Assembly: GCA_028717525.1 (NCBI GenBank)
Contig: JAQUNT010000050.1
Coordinates: forward strand, 1 to 9,585
Source of the DNA: Elusimicrobiota bacterium
Lineage (GTDB): Bacteria > Elusimicrobiota > Elusimicrobia > UBA1565 > UBA9628
Direction: 5' to 3'
DNA length: 9,585 nucleotides
Position 1 is the stretch's first letter; every line of letters starts with the position of its first letter. Below, piece after piece: positions 1 to 6,489 of the stretch. The notes below the pieces were generated by a model that was given only the letters and a program-made list of their open reading frames with translations, searched no databases and was not told the DNA's origin. The position numbers and the translations under genes were made by a program.

Positions 1-111
1 AACCGGCTGGACGATTGGCTCCAGGTGACGGACAACGATGAAGTGGAGGGGTGGATCTATGTCAATCTGGTCTGGGGGAACACCAATCCATGGGAGCCCA
101 ATGTATCATGA
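1..111 (+). CDS. C-terminal end of an SH3-like domain protein (partial)
   Basis: Reading from base 1 in frame 1 gives 36 residues before a TGA at 109-111, so this is the tail of a gene that begins outside the window. The piece WLQVTDNDEVEGWIYVNLV looks like the last strands of a bacterial SH3-like (SH3b/SH3_3) domain, where W-L-x-V followed by a Gly-Trp-hydrophobic strand is typical. These domains usually sit in exported proteins that bind peptidoglycan or other envelope parts, which would suit the wall genes downstream. The last residues (VWGNTNPWEPNVS) are an unremarkable tail. What comes before the SH3 domain cannot be seen. The domain call rests on only about 20 residues, so function is open. 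Confidence 0.6.
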   Translation, partial: NRLDDWLQVTDNDEVEGWIYVNLVWGNTNPWEPNVS

Positions 112-283
112 TCCAAGGCCCGGCCTTAGGCGCGCCGCCCTGCCTTGAACGCGGCTCCGCCCTGTTCCACTCGGGGCGGTTGTCGCAGGCTGCCTTGCAC
201 CTCATCCGGCATGTCGGCCGGCATCGCCGGGACGGCTACGACCTATGCGACGGCCAGCAAGGCAAATTTTATAGACTGAAGGC
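112..283. other. Gene-free spacer upstream of murB
   Basis: These 172 bases separate the SH3-domain gene from murB. An open frame runs through here from an ATG at 51, but it overlaps both real genes and has no recognisable protein character, so I treat it as spurious. A small inverted repeat (AAGGC-CCG-GCCTT, 115-127) follows the upstream stop; it is too short, and lacks a T-tract, to be called a terminator. The last 20 bases turn suddenly AT-rich (AAATTTTATAGACT) and hold the -10 candidate listed separately. Confidence 0.6.
272..277 (+). promoter_or_regulatory. Candidate -10 box (TAGACT) for murB, leaderless-type spacing
   Basis: TAGACT matches the TANNNT pattern of a sigma-70-type -10 element and sits in the only AT-rich patch of the spacer (264-277). 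It ends seven bases before the A of the murB ATG, so transcription would start at or next to the start codon. No -35 box resembling TTGACA is visible 16-18 bases upstream. The same hexamer pattern (TASACT) at the same distance precedes the amylase start, which is the main support. Direct proof of transcription start is lacking. Confidence 0.45.
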
Positions 284-1192
284 ATGGCCTGGAGCGACGA
301 ACTCAAGACCCGTTTCCAGGACCGCTGCCTGTTCAGCGAGCCCCTGGCCCCCTACACCACCTTCCGGCTCGGCGGCCGGGCGGAGAGCCTGGTCTTCCCC
401 GCCGGCCAGGAGGACTGGGCCTGGCTGCTGGGCTTCGTGCGCCGCCGCGGGCTGCCCCTGACGGTCCTCGGCCTGGGCTCCAACGTCATCGTCAGCGACT
501 CCGGCCTGGCCGGGGTGACGGCCACGACCCGCGGCATGAACGCCTGCGCGGTGTCCGCGGGCCGCGTCGAAGCCCAGGCCGGCGCGGCCCTCGACGCCGT
601 GGCGGCGCGCGCCGTGGAGGCTGGCCTGGCCGGCATGGAGAAGCTCTCCGGCATCCCGGGCACGGTGGGCGGGGCGCTCTGGATCAACGCCGGCGCCTTC
701 GGCCAGGAGACCTACGCCGACCTGGTCTCCTTCACGGCCCTGGACCCGGAGGGCCGGCTGGTGAGCCGCGCGCGCGGCGAGCTGCGCTACGGCTACCGGA
801 AGGTGGAGGATGTCGCGGGCCTGGTCTTCCTCTCCGCCCGGTGGGAGCTGCGCCCCGGCGAGCCGGGCCGGCTCCGGGAGGAGCGCGGGGCGACCCTGCG
901 GGCCCGGGCCGAGAAGCAGCCGCTCGAGTACCCCTCCGCCGGCAGCGTGTTCAAGCGGCCGCCCGGGGACTTCGCCTCCCGACTCATCGACTCCTGCGGC
1001 CTTAAAGGGCTCACCGTGGGCAGGGCCCAGGTCTCGCCCAAGCACGCGGGCTTCATCGTCAACCTAGGCGGGGCCACGGCCCGGGATGTCATGACCTTGG
1101 TCGCGCGGGTGCGCGAGGCGGTGCTGGCCAAGACCGGCGTCAGGCTGGAGCTCGAGCAGGTCCCATTGGGATTCTCCCGGGAGGCGGCATGA
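284..1192 (+). CDS. murB: UDP-N-acetylenolpyruvoylglucosamine reductase MurB
   Basis: A 302-residue FAD enzyme of the cytoplasm that reduces UDP-GlcNAc-enolpyruvate to UDP-MurNAc with NADPH, the second committed step of peptidoglycan precursor synthesis. The FAD-binding part shows GLGSN (63-67) and GIPGTVGG (123-130). Tyr171-Arg172 (YGYRK) matches the conserved catalytic Arg site. [11 protein letters not shown] (216-226) carries the Ser221 that protonates the intermediate, and the C-terminal LELE (288-291) holds the likely catalytic Glu. Length and the GSVFKRP/HAGFIVN (255-260) motifs fit the shorter type II MurB without the extra E. coli subdomain. The ATG at 284 gives a normal N-terminus (TTFRLGG at 25-31). 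A GAAGG lies only one base before the ATG, too close to act as a Shine-Dalgarno site. The stop overlaps the next start (ATGA, 1189-1192). Unusually, the partner genes are redox genes and not mur/fts genes. Confidence 0.95.
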   Translation: MAWSDELKTRFQDRCLFSEPLAPYTTFRLGGRAESLVFPAGQEDWAWLLGFVRRRGLPLTVLGLGSNVIVSDSGLAGVTATTRGMNACAVSAGRVEAQAGAALDAVAARAVEAGLAGMEKLSGIPGTVGGALWINAGAFGQETYADLVSFTALDPEGRLVSRARGELRYGYRKVEDVAGLVFLSARWELRPGEPGRLREERGATLRARAEKQPLEYPSAGSVFKRPPGDFASRLIDSCGLKGLTVGRAQVSPKHAGFIVNLGGATARDVMTLVARVREAVLAKTGVRLELEQVPLGFSREAA

Positions 1193-2385
1193 AAGGACCG
1201 TTCCAGGCGGTGCCGGTGACGGACAAGGTCTACTGGGTGGGCGCCGTCGACTGGGACATCCGGGATTTCCACGGCTACGCCACCAGCCGCGGCACGACCT
1301 ACAACGCCTATCTGGTCATGGCGGACAAGCCGACGCTGATCGACACGGTCAAGGCCCCCTTCGCCGACGAGATGCTGGCCCGCATCCGCTCGGTGTGCGA
1401 CCCCAAGTCCATCCGCTACGTGGTCTCCAACCACTCGGAGATGGACCATTCCGGCGCCTTGCCCCAGGCCCTGGCGCTCATCCAGCCCGAGAAGGTCCTG
1501 GCCTCGGCCATGGGGGTCAAGGCGCTCCAGGCGCACTTCCACTGGGACGTGCCCGTCCAGGCGGTCAAGGACGGGGAGACCCTCGACCTGGGCGGGGAGC
1601 GCCTGACCTTCATGGAGACGCGCATGGTGCATTGGCCGGACAGCATGTTCTCCTACCTGCAGGGCGCGGGCGTGCTCTTCTCCAACGACGGCTTCGGCAT
1701 GCACCTGGCCTCGGCCCGGCGCTTCGACGACGAGACCCCGGAGCGCTTCGTCGAGGCGGCCAAGTACTACGCCAACATCCTGCTGCCTTTCTCGGACATC
1801 GTGCTGGCCCTGCTGGACAAGGTCGCCAAGTCCGGCCTGCCCTTGAAGCTCATCGCGCCGGACCACGGGCCGGTCTGGCGCAGGGAGCCGGAGCGGATCG
1901 TCTCGCTGTGGGCCGAATGGGCCAGGCAGAAGCCGCGCAACAAGGCCGTGGTGGTCTTCGACACCATGTGGGGCTCGACCGACAAGCTGGGCCGAGCCGC
2001 CGCCGAAGGGCTGGTCCAAGCCGGGGTCGAGACGCTGGTGATGCCCCTGCGCGGCAACCACCGCAGCGACGTGGCCACCGAGCTCCTGGAGGCCGGGGCC
2101 ATCCTGGTCGGCTCGCCGACCATCAACAAGCAGCTCTTCCCGACCGTGGCCGACCTGCTCAGCTACCTCAAGGGCCTGCGGCGCAAGAACCTCACCGGCG
2201 CGGCCTTCGGCTCCTACGGCTGGGGCGGCGAGTCGATCAAGCTGGCGCAGGACGCTTTGACCGAGATGGGAGTAGCGACGGTGGAGCCGGTGAAGTGCCA
2301 GTACGTCCCGGACGCGGCGGCCCTGGACGCCGCCCATGCGCTGGGGCAGAAAGTCGCCGCCAAACTCAAGGAGGCTCTGCGATGA
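1189..2385 (+). CDS. fprA: Class A flavo-diiron protein (oxygen/nitric oxide reductase)
   Basis: A 398-residue cytoplasmic enzyme of the rubredoxin:oxygen oxidoreductase/FprA family, which reduces O2 to water and/or NO to N2O using electrons from rubredoxin. The N-terminal metallo-beta-lactamase-like domain has every expected diiron ligand: His82, Glu84, Asp86 (NHSEMDH, 81-87), His148, Asp167 and His226. Position 87 is also His, as in the family. The flavodoxin domain (about 252-395) has the FMN phosphate loop [11 protein letters not shown] (258-268), [12 protein letters not shown] (308-319) and SYGWGGES (342-349). It ends there, with no C-terminal rubredoxin or flavin-reductase fusion, so it is class A. 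GGGAGG at 1179-1184 is a good ribosome site for this ATG. It overlaps murB by four bases and rubredoxin by four, so the three are probably translated together. O2 versus NO preference cannot be read from the sequence. The symbol could equally be roo. Confidence 0.93.
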   Translation: MKGPFQAVPVTDKVYWVGAVDWDIRDFHGYATSRGTTYNAYLVMADKPTLIDTVKAPFADEMLARIRSVCDPKSIRYVVSNHSEMDHSGALPQALALIQPEKVLASAMGVKALQAHFHWDVPVQAVKDGETLDLGGERLTFMETRMVHWPDSMFSYLQGAGVLFSNDGFGMHLASARRFDDETPERFVEAAKYYANILLPFSDIVLALLDKVAKSGLPLKLIAPDHGPVWRREPERIVSLWAEWARQKPRNKAVVVFDTMWGSTDKLGRAAAEGLVQAGVETLVMPLRGNHRSDVATELLEAGAILVGSPTINKQLFPTVADLLSYLKGLRRKNLTGAAFGSYGWGGESIKLAQDALTEMGVATVEPVKCQYVPDAAALDAAHALGQKVAAKLKEALR

Positions 2386-2543
2386 AAAAATACGTCTGCA
2401 CTCCATGCGGTTACGTCTACGACCCGGCCGCGGGCGACCCGGAGCACGGCGTGCCGCCCGGCACCCCCTGGGAGCAGGTCCCGGCGGACTGGGTCTGCCC
2501 GGTCTGCGGCGTGGGCAAGGACATGTTCGAACCGGAGAGCTAG
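2382..2543 (+). CDS. rub: Rubredoxin
   Basis: A 53-residue one-iron electron carrier. The Fe(Cys)4 site is complete: CTPC (Cys6, Cys9) and CPVC (Cys39, Cys42). The family's aromatic core residues are present (Tyr4, Tyr11, Tyr13, Trp30, Trp38), as is the usual [20 protein letters not shown] core (18-37). The start ATG overlaps the flavo-diiron stop as ATGA and is preceded by a strong AAGGAGG at 2368-2374. Direct coupling to the flavo-diiron gene indicates that it is that enzyme's electron donor, as in sulfate reducers and acetogens. The reductase that recharges rubredoxin (an NADH:rubredoxin oxidoreductase or similar) is not in the window. Confidence 0.95.
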   Translation: MKKYVCTPCGYVYDPAAGDPEHGVPPGTPWEQVPADWVCPVCGVGKDMFEPES

Positions 2544-2555
2544 GCGCGGGAGGCT

Positions 2556-4826
2556 ATGACCCGCAGAGCCTGGGCCTTCGCGGTCCTCGGTCTGTGCGCC
2601 GCGGCCGTCCTGGCGGCCGTGGTCCGACATTGGCGCCGCGGCGGGGAGCCGCCCCCCTACCAGCCCTCACCGGTGGACGCCCGGTACTGGAACCTCGACA
2701 TCTACGACGATTTCTTCGTCCGGGAGCAGGAGCCCGGCGGCCGGGCCGTGTACGTCTCCCGGCGTCCGCTGGCGCGCTCCTCCAGCTTCCCGGTCGTCAA
2801 GTCCACGGACACCTTCCGCGTCTTCGTCATCGGCGGCTCCGTCGCCTTCCAGTACGAATCCGAGCCCGCGCGCATCGCGGGACGGAGGCTGCAGGACGCG
2901 CTGCAGCGCGTCCTGCCCGGCCGGCGCGTCGAGGTCGTGCCCTGCGGCATGGGGGCCTACGACAGCTACCGCGAAGCCTTGGTGCTCAAGGAGGTCCTGC
3001 GCCACGACCCGGACCTGGTCGTGCTCATGAGCGGCAACAACGAGGCCCGCGCCGATGCCGGCCCTCCGCCCCGGCGGGTCGTACTGGCCTTGCGCCTGCG
3101 CCGCCTGCTCGGACTCTGGCGCCCGCAGGGCGACGCCTCGGCCGCGCCGTCAGGGCCCTCGCGCTCCGGCCACCTCGGGTCCTTCTCCGACAACCTCCGC
3201 GGCATGGTCCTGGCCGCGCGGCGCGCGGGGGCGGCCACGGTCCTCTGCACCTTGCCCAGGCGCCTGGACAACCTGCCCGGCGGCCCTCTGCCGCCCTGGC
3301 TCTGGGAGGAAGGCTTCTTCCAGGCCTGGAATCCGGAGGGGCCGGCGGGCCTCTCCTCCGCCGCGGCCTTCTGGCGCCGGGCCCTGGCCCGGGACCCGAG
3401 CCAGGACTACGCGCACTACTTCCTGGCCCGCGCCCTGGAAAGGCAGGGCGACGGCCTCGGGGCCCTCAAGGAGTTCGCGGCGGCGAAGAGATGCCGCGAG
3501 CCCTGGGACACCAACCCCGTCGTCCGAGCGACGGCCGCCGAGCTGGGCGCGCCCCTGGCCGACCTGGAGGCCGCCTTCGACGCCCTGCCTTACGCGCGCG
3601 AGGGGCGGAAGATCTACCGCGACCCCACCCACTGGTACCGCTTCCTGGACCCGCTGGTCTCCCACGAGATCGCCCGGTCCTTGGTCCGGCGCCCGGGCCC
3701 GGCTATGGCGGCGCCCCGGGCCGACCCGGCCGAGGCCAAGGACGGCTACATCGACAACCTCGCCTGGGCGATCTCGAGCTGCGACCGGGCCGCGCCCAGG
3801 GTCTCGGAGGAGGTCCTGGTGTCTTTCGACGACCTGCGCAGGCTCGACGACGCGGCCTTCGCGGCGCTGCCCCGGCTCAAGGACGTCTGCCGGGAGGCCG
3901 TCTCCGCCAACATCTGGTCCCGGAGCGGGGCCGCGGCGTTCGACCTCCGCTGGGCCTTCGCCTTGGCCCATGCCGGGGAAGCGTACCGCAGGGCGGGACA
4001 GCCGCTCCAGGCCCTGGAGCTCTTCTCCGAGGCGCTGCGCGCCGCTCCGGGCATGGCGTTCTGGAGGCTCTACCAGGCCCTGGCCCTGCGGCAGCTCGGC
4101 CGCCGGAGGGAAGCCGCCGGCGTGCTCGATTCCATCGCGGAGCCCGCGCGGTCCCTGCCGGAGATCCGGTCCGTGCGCAGGCTCTGGGGCCTCGATCCCG
4201 CCCCCGCCGAGGCGCAGCCTGCGCCGCCTGCCCCGCCCCCTCCCCCGCTGACGCCGGTGGTCCTGCTCCAGCGGCGCGCCGAGGACTACGCGGCCGCCGG
4301 ACGCCCGCAAGAGGCCCTCTCGGTCCTGCGGCCCGAGCTGCGCCGAGAGCCTCCGGACGAGGCCCTCCTGCTGACGGCCCTGCGCATCGCCGTCTCGGCC
4401 GGAGACCGGTCCTTCGCCGAGGAATGCATCGCGCGGGGCCGGAGGCTCCGGCTCCCGCCGAGGCGGGCGGCGCTGCTGGCCGAAGCCTTGCGCAGCCTGG
4501 GACGGCCCGAGGAGGCGCTGGCCGCCATCCGGGAAGCCCTGGTCCGGTGGCCCGGAGACGCGAAGCTGCTCAACGACAAGGGGGTGCTGGAGTCCCTGCT
4601 GGGCCGCCCGAGGCAGGCGCAAGCCGACCTGGAAGGCGCCATCGCCGCCGACCCGGACTTCGCCTCCGCCTATCTCAGCCTGGGCGCCGTGCTCGCCAGC
4701 CGCGGCGAGCTGGCCCGGGCCCGGCGGACCTACGACGCGGCCCTGGCCCGCCGCCGCATCCGCCGCGATCCCGCGCAGCGCCGCGCGCTCCAGGAAGCCT
4801 TGCGCGTCTTGGGGAGGGAGCCGTGA
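2556..4826 (+). CDS. Membrane-anchored SGNH/GDSL-like hydrolase with TPR repeats
   Basis: A 756-residue protein. Residues 5-23 form one hydrophobic segment after an Arg-rich start, so the bulk is probably anchored on the outer face of the inner membrane. An SGNH-hydrolase signature follows: VIGGS (91-95, nucleophile Ser95), GMGAYDS (131-137, block II Gly), LMSGNNE (157-163, block III Asn161), and YRDPTH (354-359), whose Asp356 and His359 fit block V. Between blocks III and V lies a TPR-like stretch (about 268-312). TPR-like helical pairs also fill the C-terminal half (about 465-530, 571-625, 638-735), after a Pro-rich linker (548-566). SGNH enzymes usually cleave or transfer ester-linked groups such as acetyl; the substrate here is unknown. 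GGGAGG at 2548-2553 lies only two bases from the ATG. The gene begins 12 bases after rubredoxin and overlaps the L,D-transpeptidase start, which hints at an envelope role. Confidence 0.75.
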   Translation: MTRRAWAFAVLGLCAAAVLAAVVRHWRRGGEPPPYQPSPVDARYWNLDIYDDFFVREQEPGGRAVYVSRRPLARSSSFPVVKSTDTFRVFVIGGSVAFQYESEPARIAGRRLQDALQRVLPGRRVEVVPCGMGAYDSYREALVLKEVLRHDPDLVVLMSGNNEARADAGPPPRRVVLALRLRRLLGLWRPQGDASAAPSGPSRSGHLGSFSDNLRGMVLAARRAGAATVLCTLPRRLDNLPGGPLPPWLWEEGFFQAWNPEGPAGLSSAAAFWRRALARDPSQDYAHYFLARALERQGDGLGALKEFAAAKRCREPWDTNPVVRATAAELGAPLADLEAAFDALPYAREGRKIYRDPTHWYRFLDPLVSHEIARSLVRRPGPAMAAPRADPAEAKDGYIDNLAWAISSCDRAAPRVSEEVLVSFDDLRRLDDAAFAALPRLKDVCREAVSANIWSRSGAAAFDLRWAFALAHAGEAYRRAGQPLQALELFSEALRAAPGMAFWRLYQALALRQLGRRREAAGVLDSIAEPARSLPEIRSVRRLWGLDPAPAEAQPAPPAPPPPPLTPVVLLQRRAEDYAAAGRPQEALSVLRPELRREPPDEALLLTALRIAVSAGDRSFAEECIARGRRLRLPPRRAALLAEALRSLGRPEEALAAIREALVRWPGDAKLLNDKGVLESLLGRPRQAQADLEGAIAADPDFASAYLSLGAVLASRGELARARRTYDAALARRRIRRDPAQRRALQEALRVLGREP
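4812..4817 (+). promoter_or_regulatory. Ribosome binding site fixing the GTG start at 4823
   Basis: GGGAGG lies five bases upstream of GTG 4823, inside the last codons of the SGNH-TPR gene. The transpeptidase reading frame is open far upstream (to 2336), so frame openness alone does not mark the start. This site, the GTGA stop/start overlap, and a hydrophobic N-terminus beginning right here together choose it. Confidence 0.7.
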
Positions 4827-5587
4827 CGGGCTGGGGCCGGCTCACCGTCGTCGCCCTGGTCGGATGGACGGCGGCCTTCGGCGCCGAGTCCTGGCGCCTG
4901 GCGCGCGCCGTGGTCAGCCTCTATCGCGCCAACGACCGGCTCGAATCCACGGCCCGGACCCTCGACGCGCGCAGCCGGGAGATCGCGGGCCTCAGCGCCC
5001 AGATCCACGCCGACTCCGAGGAGAGCGAGTTCCTCGACCGGCTCCCGAACTTCCTGCCCCAGGACCGGGGCTTCCTGCGCACCCAGCACGTCATCGCGGG
5101 CGAGGTCTCGGAGCTGCGGCGCCAGGTGGGCCAGCGCCTGCGCGGCAGCCTCCATGTCGTCGTCGACGCCAAGGCCAACAAGCTCTATCTCAAGAAAGGC
5201 CTCAAGCTCCTCTGGCAGGCCGACTGCTCGGTGGGGCGCGGCGGCACCCTCGTCGACGCCCGGACCGGCCGGCGCTGGGAGTTCGTGACCCCGCGGGGCG
5301 AATTCCGCGTGATCGGCAAGGCCGAGAACCCGGAGTGGGTCAAGCCCGACTGGGCCTATGTGGAGGCCCGGGAGCCCATCCCTCCCCCGGAGGACCCCAG
5401 CCGCAAGGTTCCCGGCGAGCTCGGCGCCTTCGTCCTCAATCTGGGCGACGGCTATCTCATCCACGGCACCTTGCACGAGGAGCTGCTGGGCCGGCCGGCC
5501 TCCCACGGCTGCGTGCGCCTGGCCGCGGCGGACCTCAAGAGGCTCTACGAGACGGTCCCGGTCGGGACCAAAGTCTTCATCTACTGA
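4823..5587 (+). CDS. L,D-transpeptidase (YkuD family), membrane-anchored
   Basis: A 254-residue protein with a GTG start overlapping the previous stop (GTGA). Residues about 4-22 form a hydrophobic signal/anchor, followed by a helical, likely coiled region (25-105, for example STARTLDARSREIAGLSAQI). A complete YkuD domain runs from about 109 to 254. It shows VVVDAKANKLYL (112-123), TPRGEFRV (156-163), and the catalytic core HGT (214-216) with SHGCVRL (227-233). Cys230 is the expected nucleophile, with His228, His214 and Arg232 in support. The family forms 3-3 (meso-DAP) cross-links in peptidoglycan, or attaches proteins to peptidoglycan, outside the cytoplasmic membrane. Which of these it does cannot be told. 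A divergent paralogue follows after two bases. Confidence 0.92.
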   Translation: MTGWGRLTVVALVGWTAAFGAESWRLARAVVSLYRANDRLESTARTLDARSREIAGLSAQIHADSEESEFLDRLPNFLPQDRGFLRTQHVIAGEVSELRRQVGQRLRGSLHVVVDAKANKLYLKKGLKLLWQADCSVGRGGTLVDARTGRRWEFVTPRGEFRVIGKAENPEWVKPDWAYVEAREPIPPPEDPSRKVPGELGAFVLNLGDGYLIHGTLHEELLGRPASHGCVRLAAADLKRLYETVPVGTKVFIY

Positions 5588-5589
5588 CC

Positions 5590-6348
5590 ATGAACACCTC
5601 CGCCCGCCTCTTGCGCCGCGCTCACCCCGGCCTGGCGGCCGCGGCCGGGGCCGCGATCCTGGTCGGGACGCATCTGACCGGCTCCTGGGTCCTGTCCCAC
5701 GCCGAGCCGCGCCGGTCCGAATGGCTGCTCCTGACCAAGGAGCGCGAGAAGGCCGCGGCAGCTGCCGCGGACCTGCAATCCTTGCGCGACCTCAAGGCCG
5801 AGGACGTGGCGCGGCTCAAGGCCTCCTTGGCTGGGCGGGCGAGCTCCCAGCGCGCCGTCTACGAGGCCGGGCTGGCCCTGCAGGAGGAGAAGCGGCTCCT
5901 GGAGAAGCAGTGGGGGATCATGACCACCTACCTGCTCGTCGACGTGACCGGGCAGAAGGTCCATCTCATGCGCGGAGACCAGTCCCTCAAGAGCTTCGCC
6001 TTGTCCTACTCCTCCGCGGCCCTGGGCGGCGTCGCCCAGCCCCAGGCCTTCTGGATCGTCTCCAAGGAGCGCTTCGCGCACCCGGAGCGCGGCGTCTCCG
6101 AACAGAAGGACGGCCGCCTGCAGTACGCGCCGCCGCAGGTCGGCACCTCGGTGCGCGCCAACGCCCTGGGGGAGTTCGTCATGTTCTTCACCGGAGGCCT
6201 GATCCTGCATGGCCCGGCCAAGAAGCCCGAAGACCACGCGGCCTTCCCGCATCTCTGCGCCGGCCTTTCCCTGGGCGCGGCCAAGAAGCTCTATGCGGAG
6301 ACCTTCATCGGGACCAAGCTGGTCTTCCAGAAGGGTCCTAGGCCTTGA
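5590..6348 (+). CDS. Divergent YkuD-like protein, paralogue of the upstream L,D-transpeptidase
   Basis: A 252-residue protein with the same plan as its neighbour: a hydrophobic N-terminal segment (about 14-36), an Ala/Glu/Lys-rich helical region (44-107), then a YkuD-like domain (about 112-247). LILHGPAKKP (204-213) aligns with YLIHGTLHEE of the neighbour. FPHLCAGLSLGAAKKLY (219-235) aligns with ASHGCVRLAAADLKRLY, and FIGTKLVF (239-246) with PVGTKVFI. The aligned His207, His221 and Cys223 are kept, but Ser, Gly and Arg of SHGCxR are replaced by Pro220, Leu222 and Gly225. The TPRGEF strand is also lost; FWIVSKERF (154-162) occupies that area. It may be a transpeptidase with altered substrate use, or an inactive regulator. 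The ATG lies two bases after the upstream stop with no clear Shine-Dalgarno site, so translation is probably coupled. Confidence 0.75.
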   Translation: MNTSARLLRRAHPGLAAAAGAAILVGTHLTGSWVLSHAEPRRSEWLLLTKEREKAAAAAADLQSLRDLKAEDVARLKASLAGRASSQRAVYEAGLALQEEKRLLEKQWGIMTTYLLVDVTGQKVHLMRGDQSLKSFALSYSSAALGGVAQPQAFWIVSKERFAHPERGVSEQKDGRLQYAPPQVGTSVRANALGEFVMFFTGGLILHGPAKKPEDHAAFPHLCAGLSLGAAKKLYAETFIGTKLVFQKGPRP

Positions 6349-6394
6349 TATTTCCGCCCGCATCGGCAATACTTCTCACGAGGGTGTAGGGGGC

Positions 6395-6448
6395 GGCCCA
6401 GAGGGCCCAATCCGGACTGGGTCCGTGTGCGGAGCCCGCGGGACCGGA
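6395..6448. repeat. Inverted repeats / possible hairpins upstream of the amylase promoter
   Basis: Two adjacent foldable parts are visible. GGCCC-AGA-GGGCC (6395-6407) is a perfect five-pair stem. Next, TCCGG (6411-6415) can pair with CCGGA (6444-6448). This encloses GGGTCCG (6419-6425), which pairs with CGGAGCCC (6430-6437, one bulged G) around a TGTG loop. An alternative pairing, GGTCC (6420-6424) with GGACC (6441-6445), competes. No T-run follows, so it is not a standard intrinsic terminator. It could help end the upstream transcript, or could be an operator for the amylase. High GC makes chance hairpins common. Confidence 0.35.
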
Positions 6449-6477
6449 TGGCTCAGGCGCATCCAAGCTCGCCGCCC

Positions 6478-6483
6478 TACACT
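6478..6483 (+). promoter_or_regulatory. Candidate -10 box (TACACT) for the amylase, leaderless-type spacing
   Basis: TACACT fits TANNNT and ends seven bases before the A of ATG 6490, exactly the spacing seen at murB. There is no Shine-Dalgarno-like purine run before ATG 6490 or ATG 6484, which is what a leaderless message would show. A -35 box is not recognisable in the GC-rich sequence upstream. Confidence 0.45.
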
Positions 6484-6489
6484 ATGAGC

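Larger units (their letters stand above)
6349..6489. other. Spacer between the envelope genes and the amylase
   Basis: This 141-base stretch has no credible coding content. An open frame begins at 6427 upstream of the amylase, but it crosses the promoter-like box and lacks signal-peptide character there. The spacer contains inverted repeats (6395-6448) and a -10 candidate (6478-6483), both listed separately. It is the natural boundary between two transcription units. Confidence 0.6.

Noticed and set aside
115..127. AAGGC-CCG-GCCTT hairpin after the first gene as a terminator
   Set aside because: Five base pairs with a three-base loop and no T-run is too weak to call in this GC-rich background.
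51..461. 136-codon plus frame covering the murB upstream spacer
   Set aside because: It overlaps the SH3 gene end and murB and becomes Arg/Ser/Pro-rich inside murB. No ribosome site or domain was seen.
793..2406. 537-codon minus-strand frame opposite murB and the flavo-diiron gene
   Set aside because: It is an antisense shadow: the plus strand has complete catalytic motifs, and the minus frame has no recognisable domain.
2336..4822. Long open frame on + running from inside the flavo-diiron gene through the SGNH-TPR gene into the L,D-transpeptidase
   Set aside because: Only the part after GTG 4823 looks like a protein. The earlier part is Arg/Pro/Gly-rich out-of-frame translation of GC-rich coding DNA, overlapped by clear genes in other frames.
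4823..6348. The two YkuD-like genes as one gene split by a frameshift
   Set aside because: Each has its own hydrophobic N-terminus, helical region and complete-length domain ending in a similar GTKxxF strand, so this is a tandem paralogue pair and not a broken single gene.
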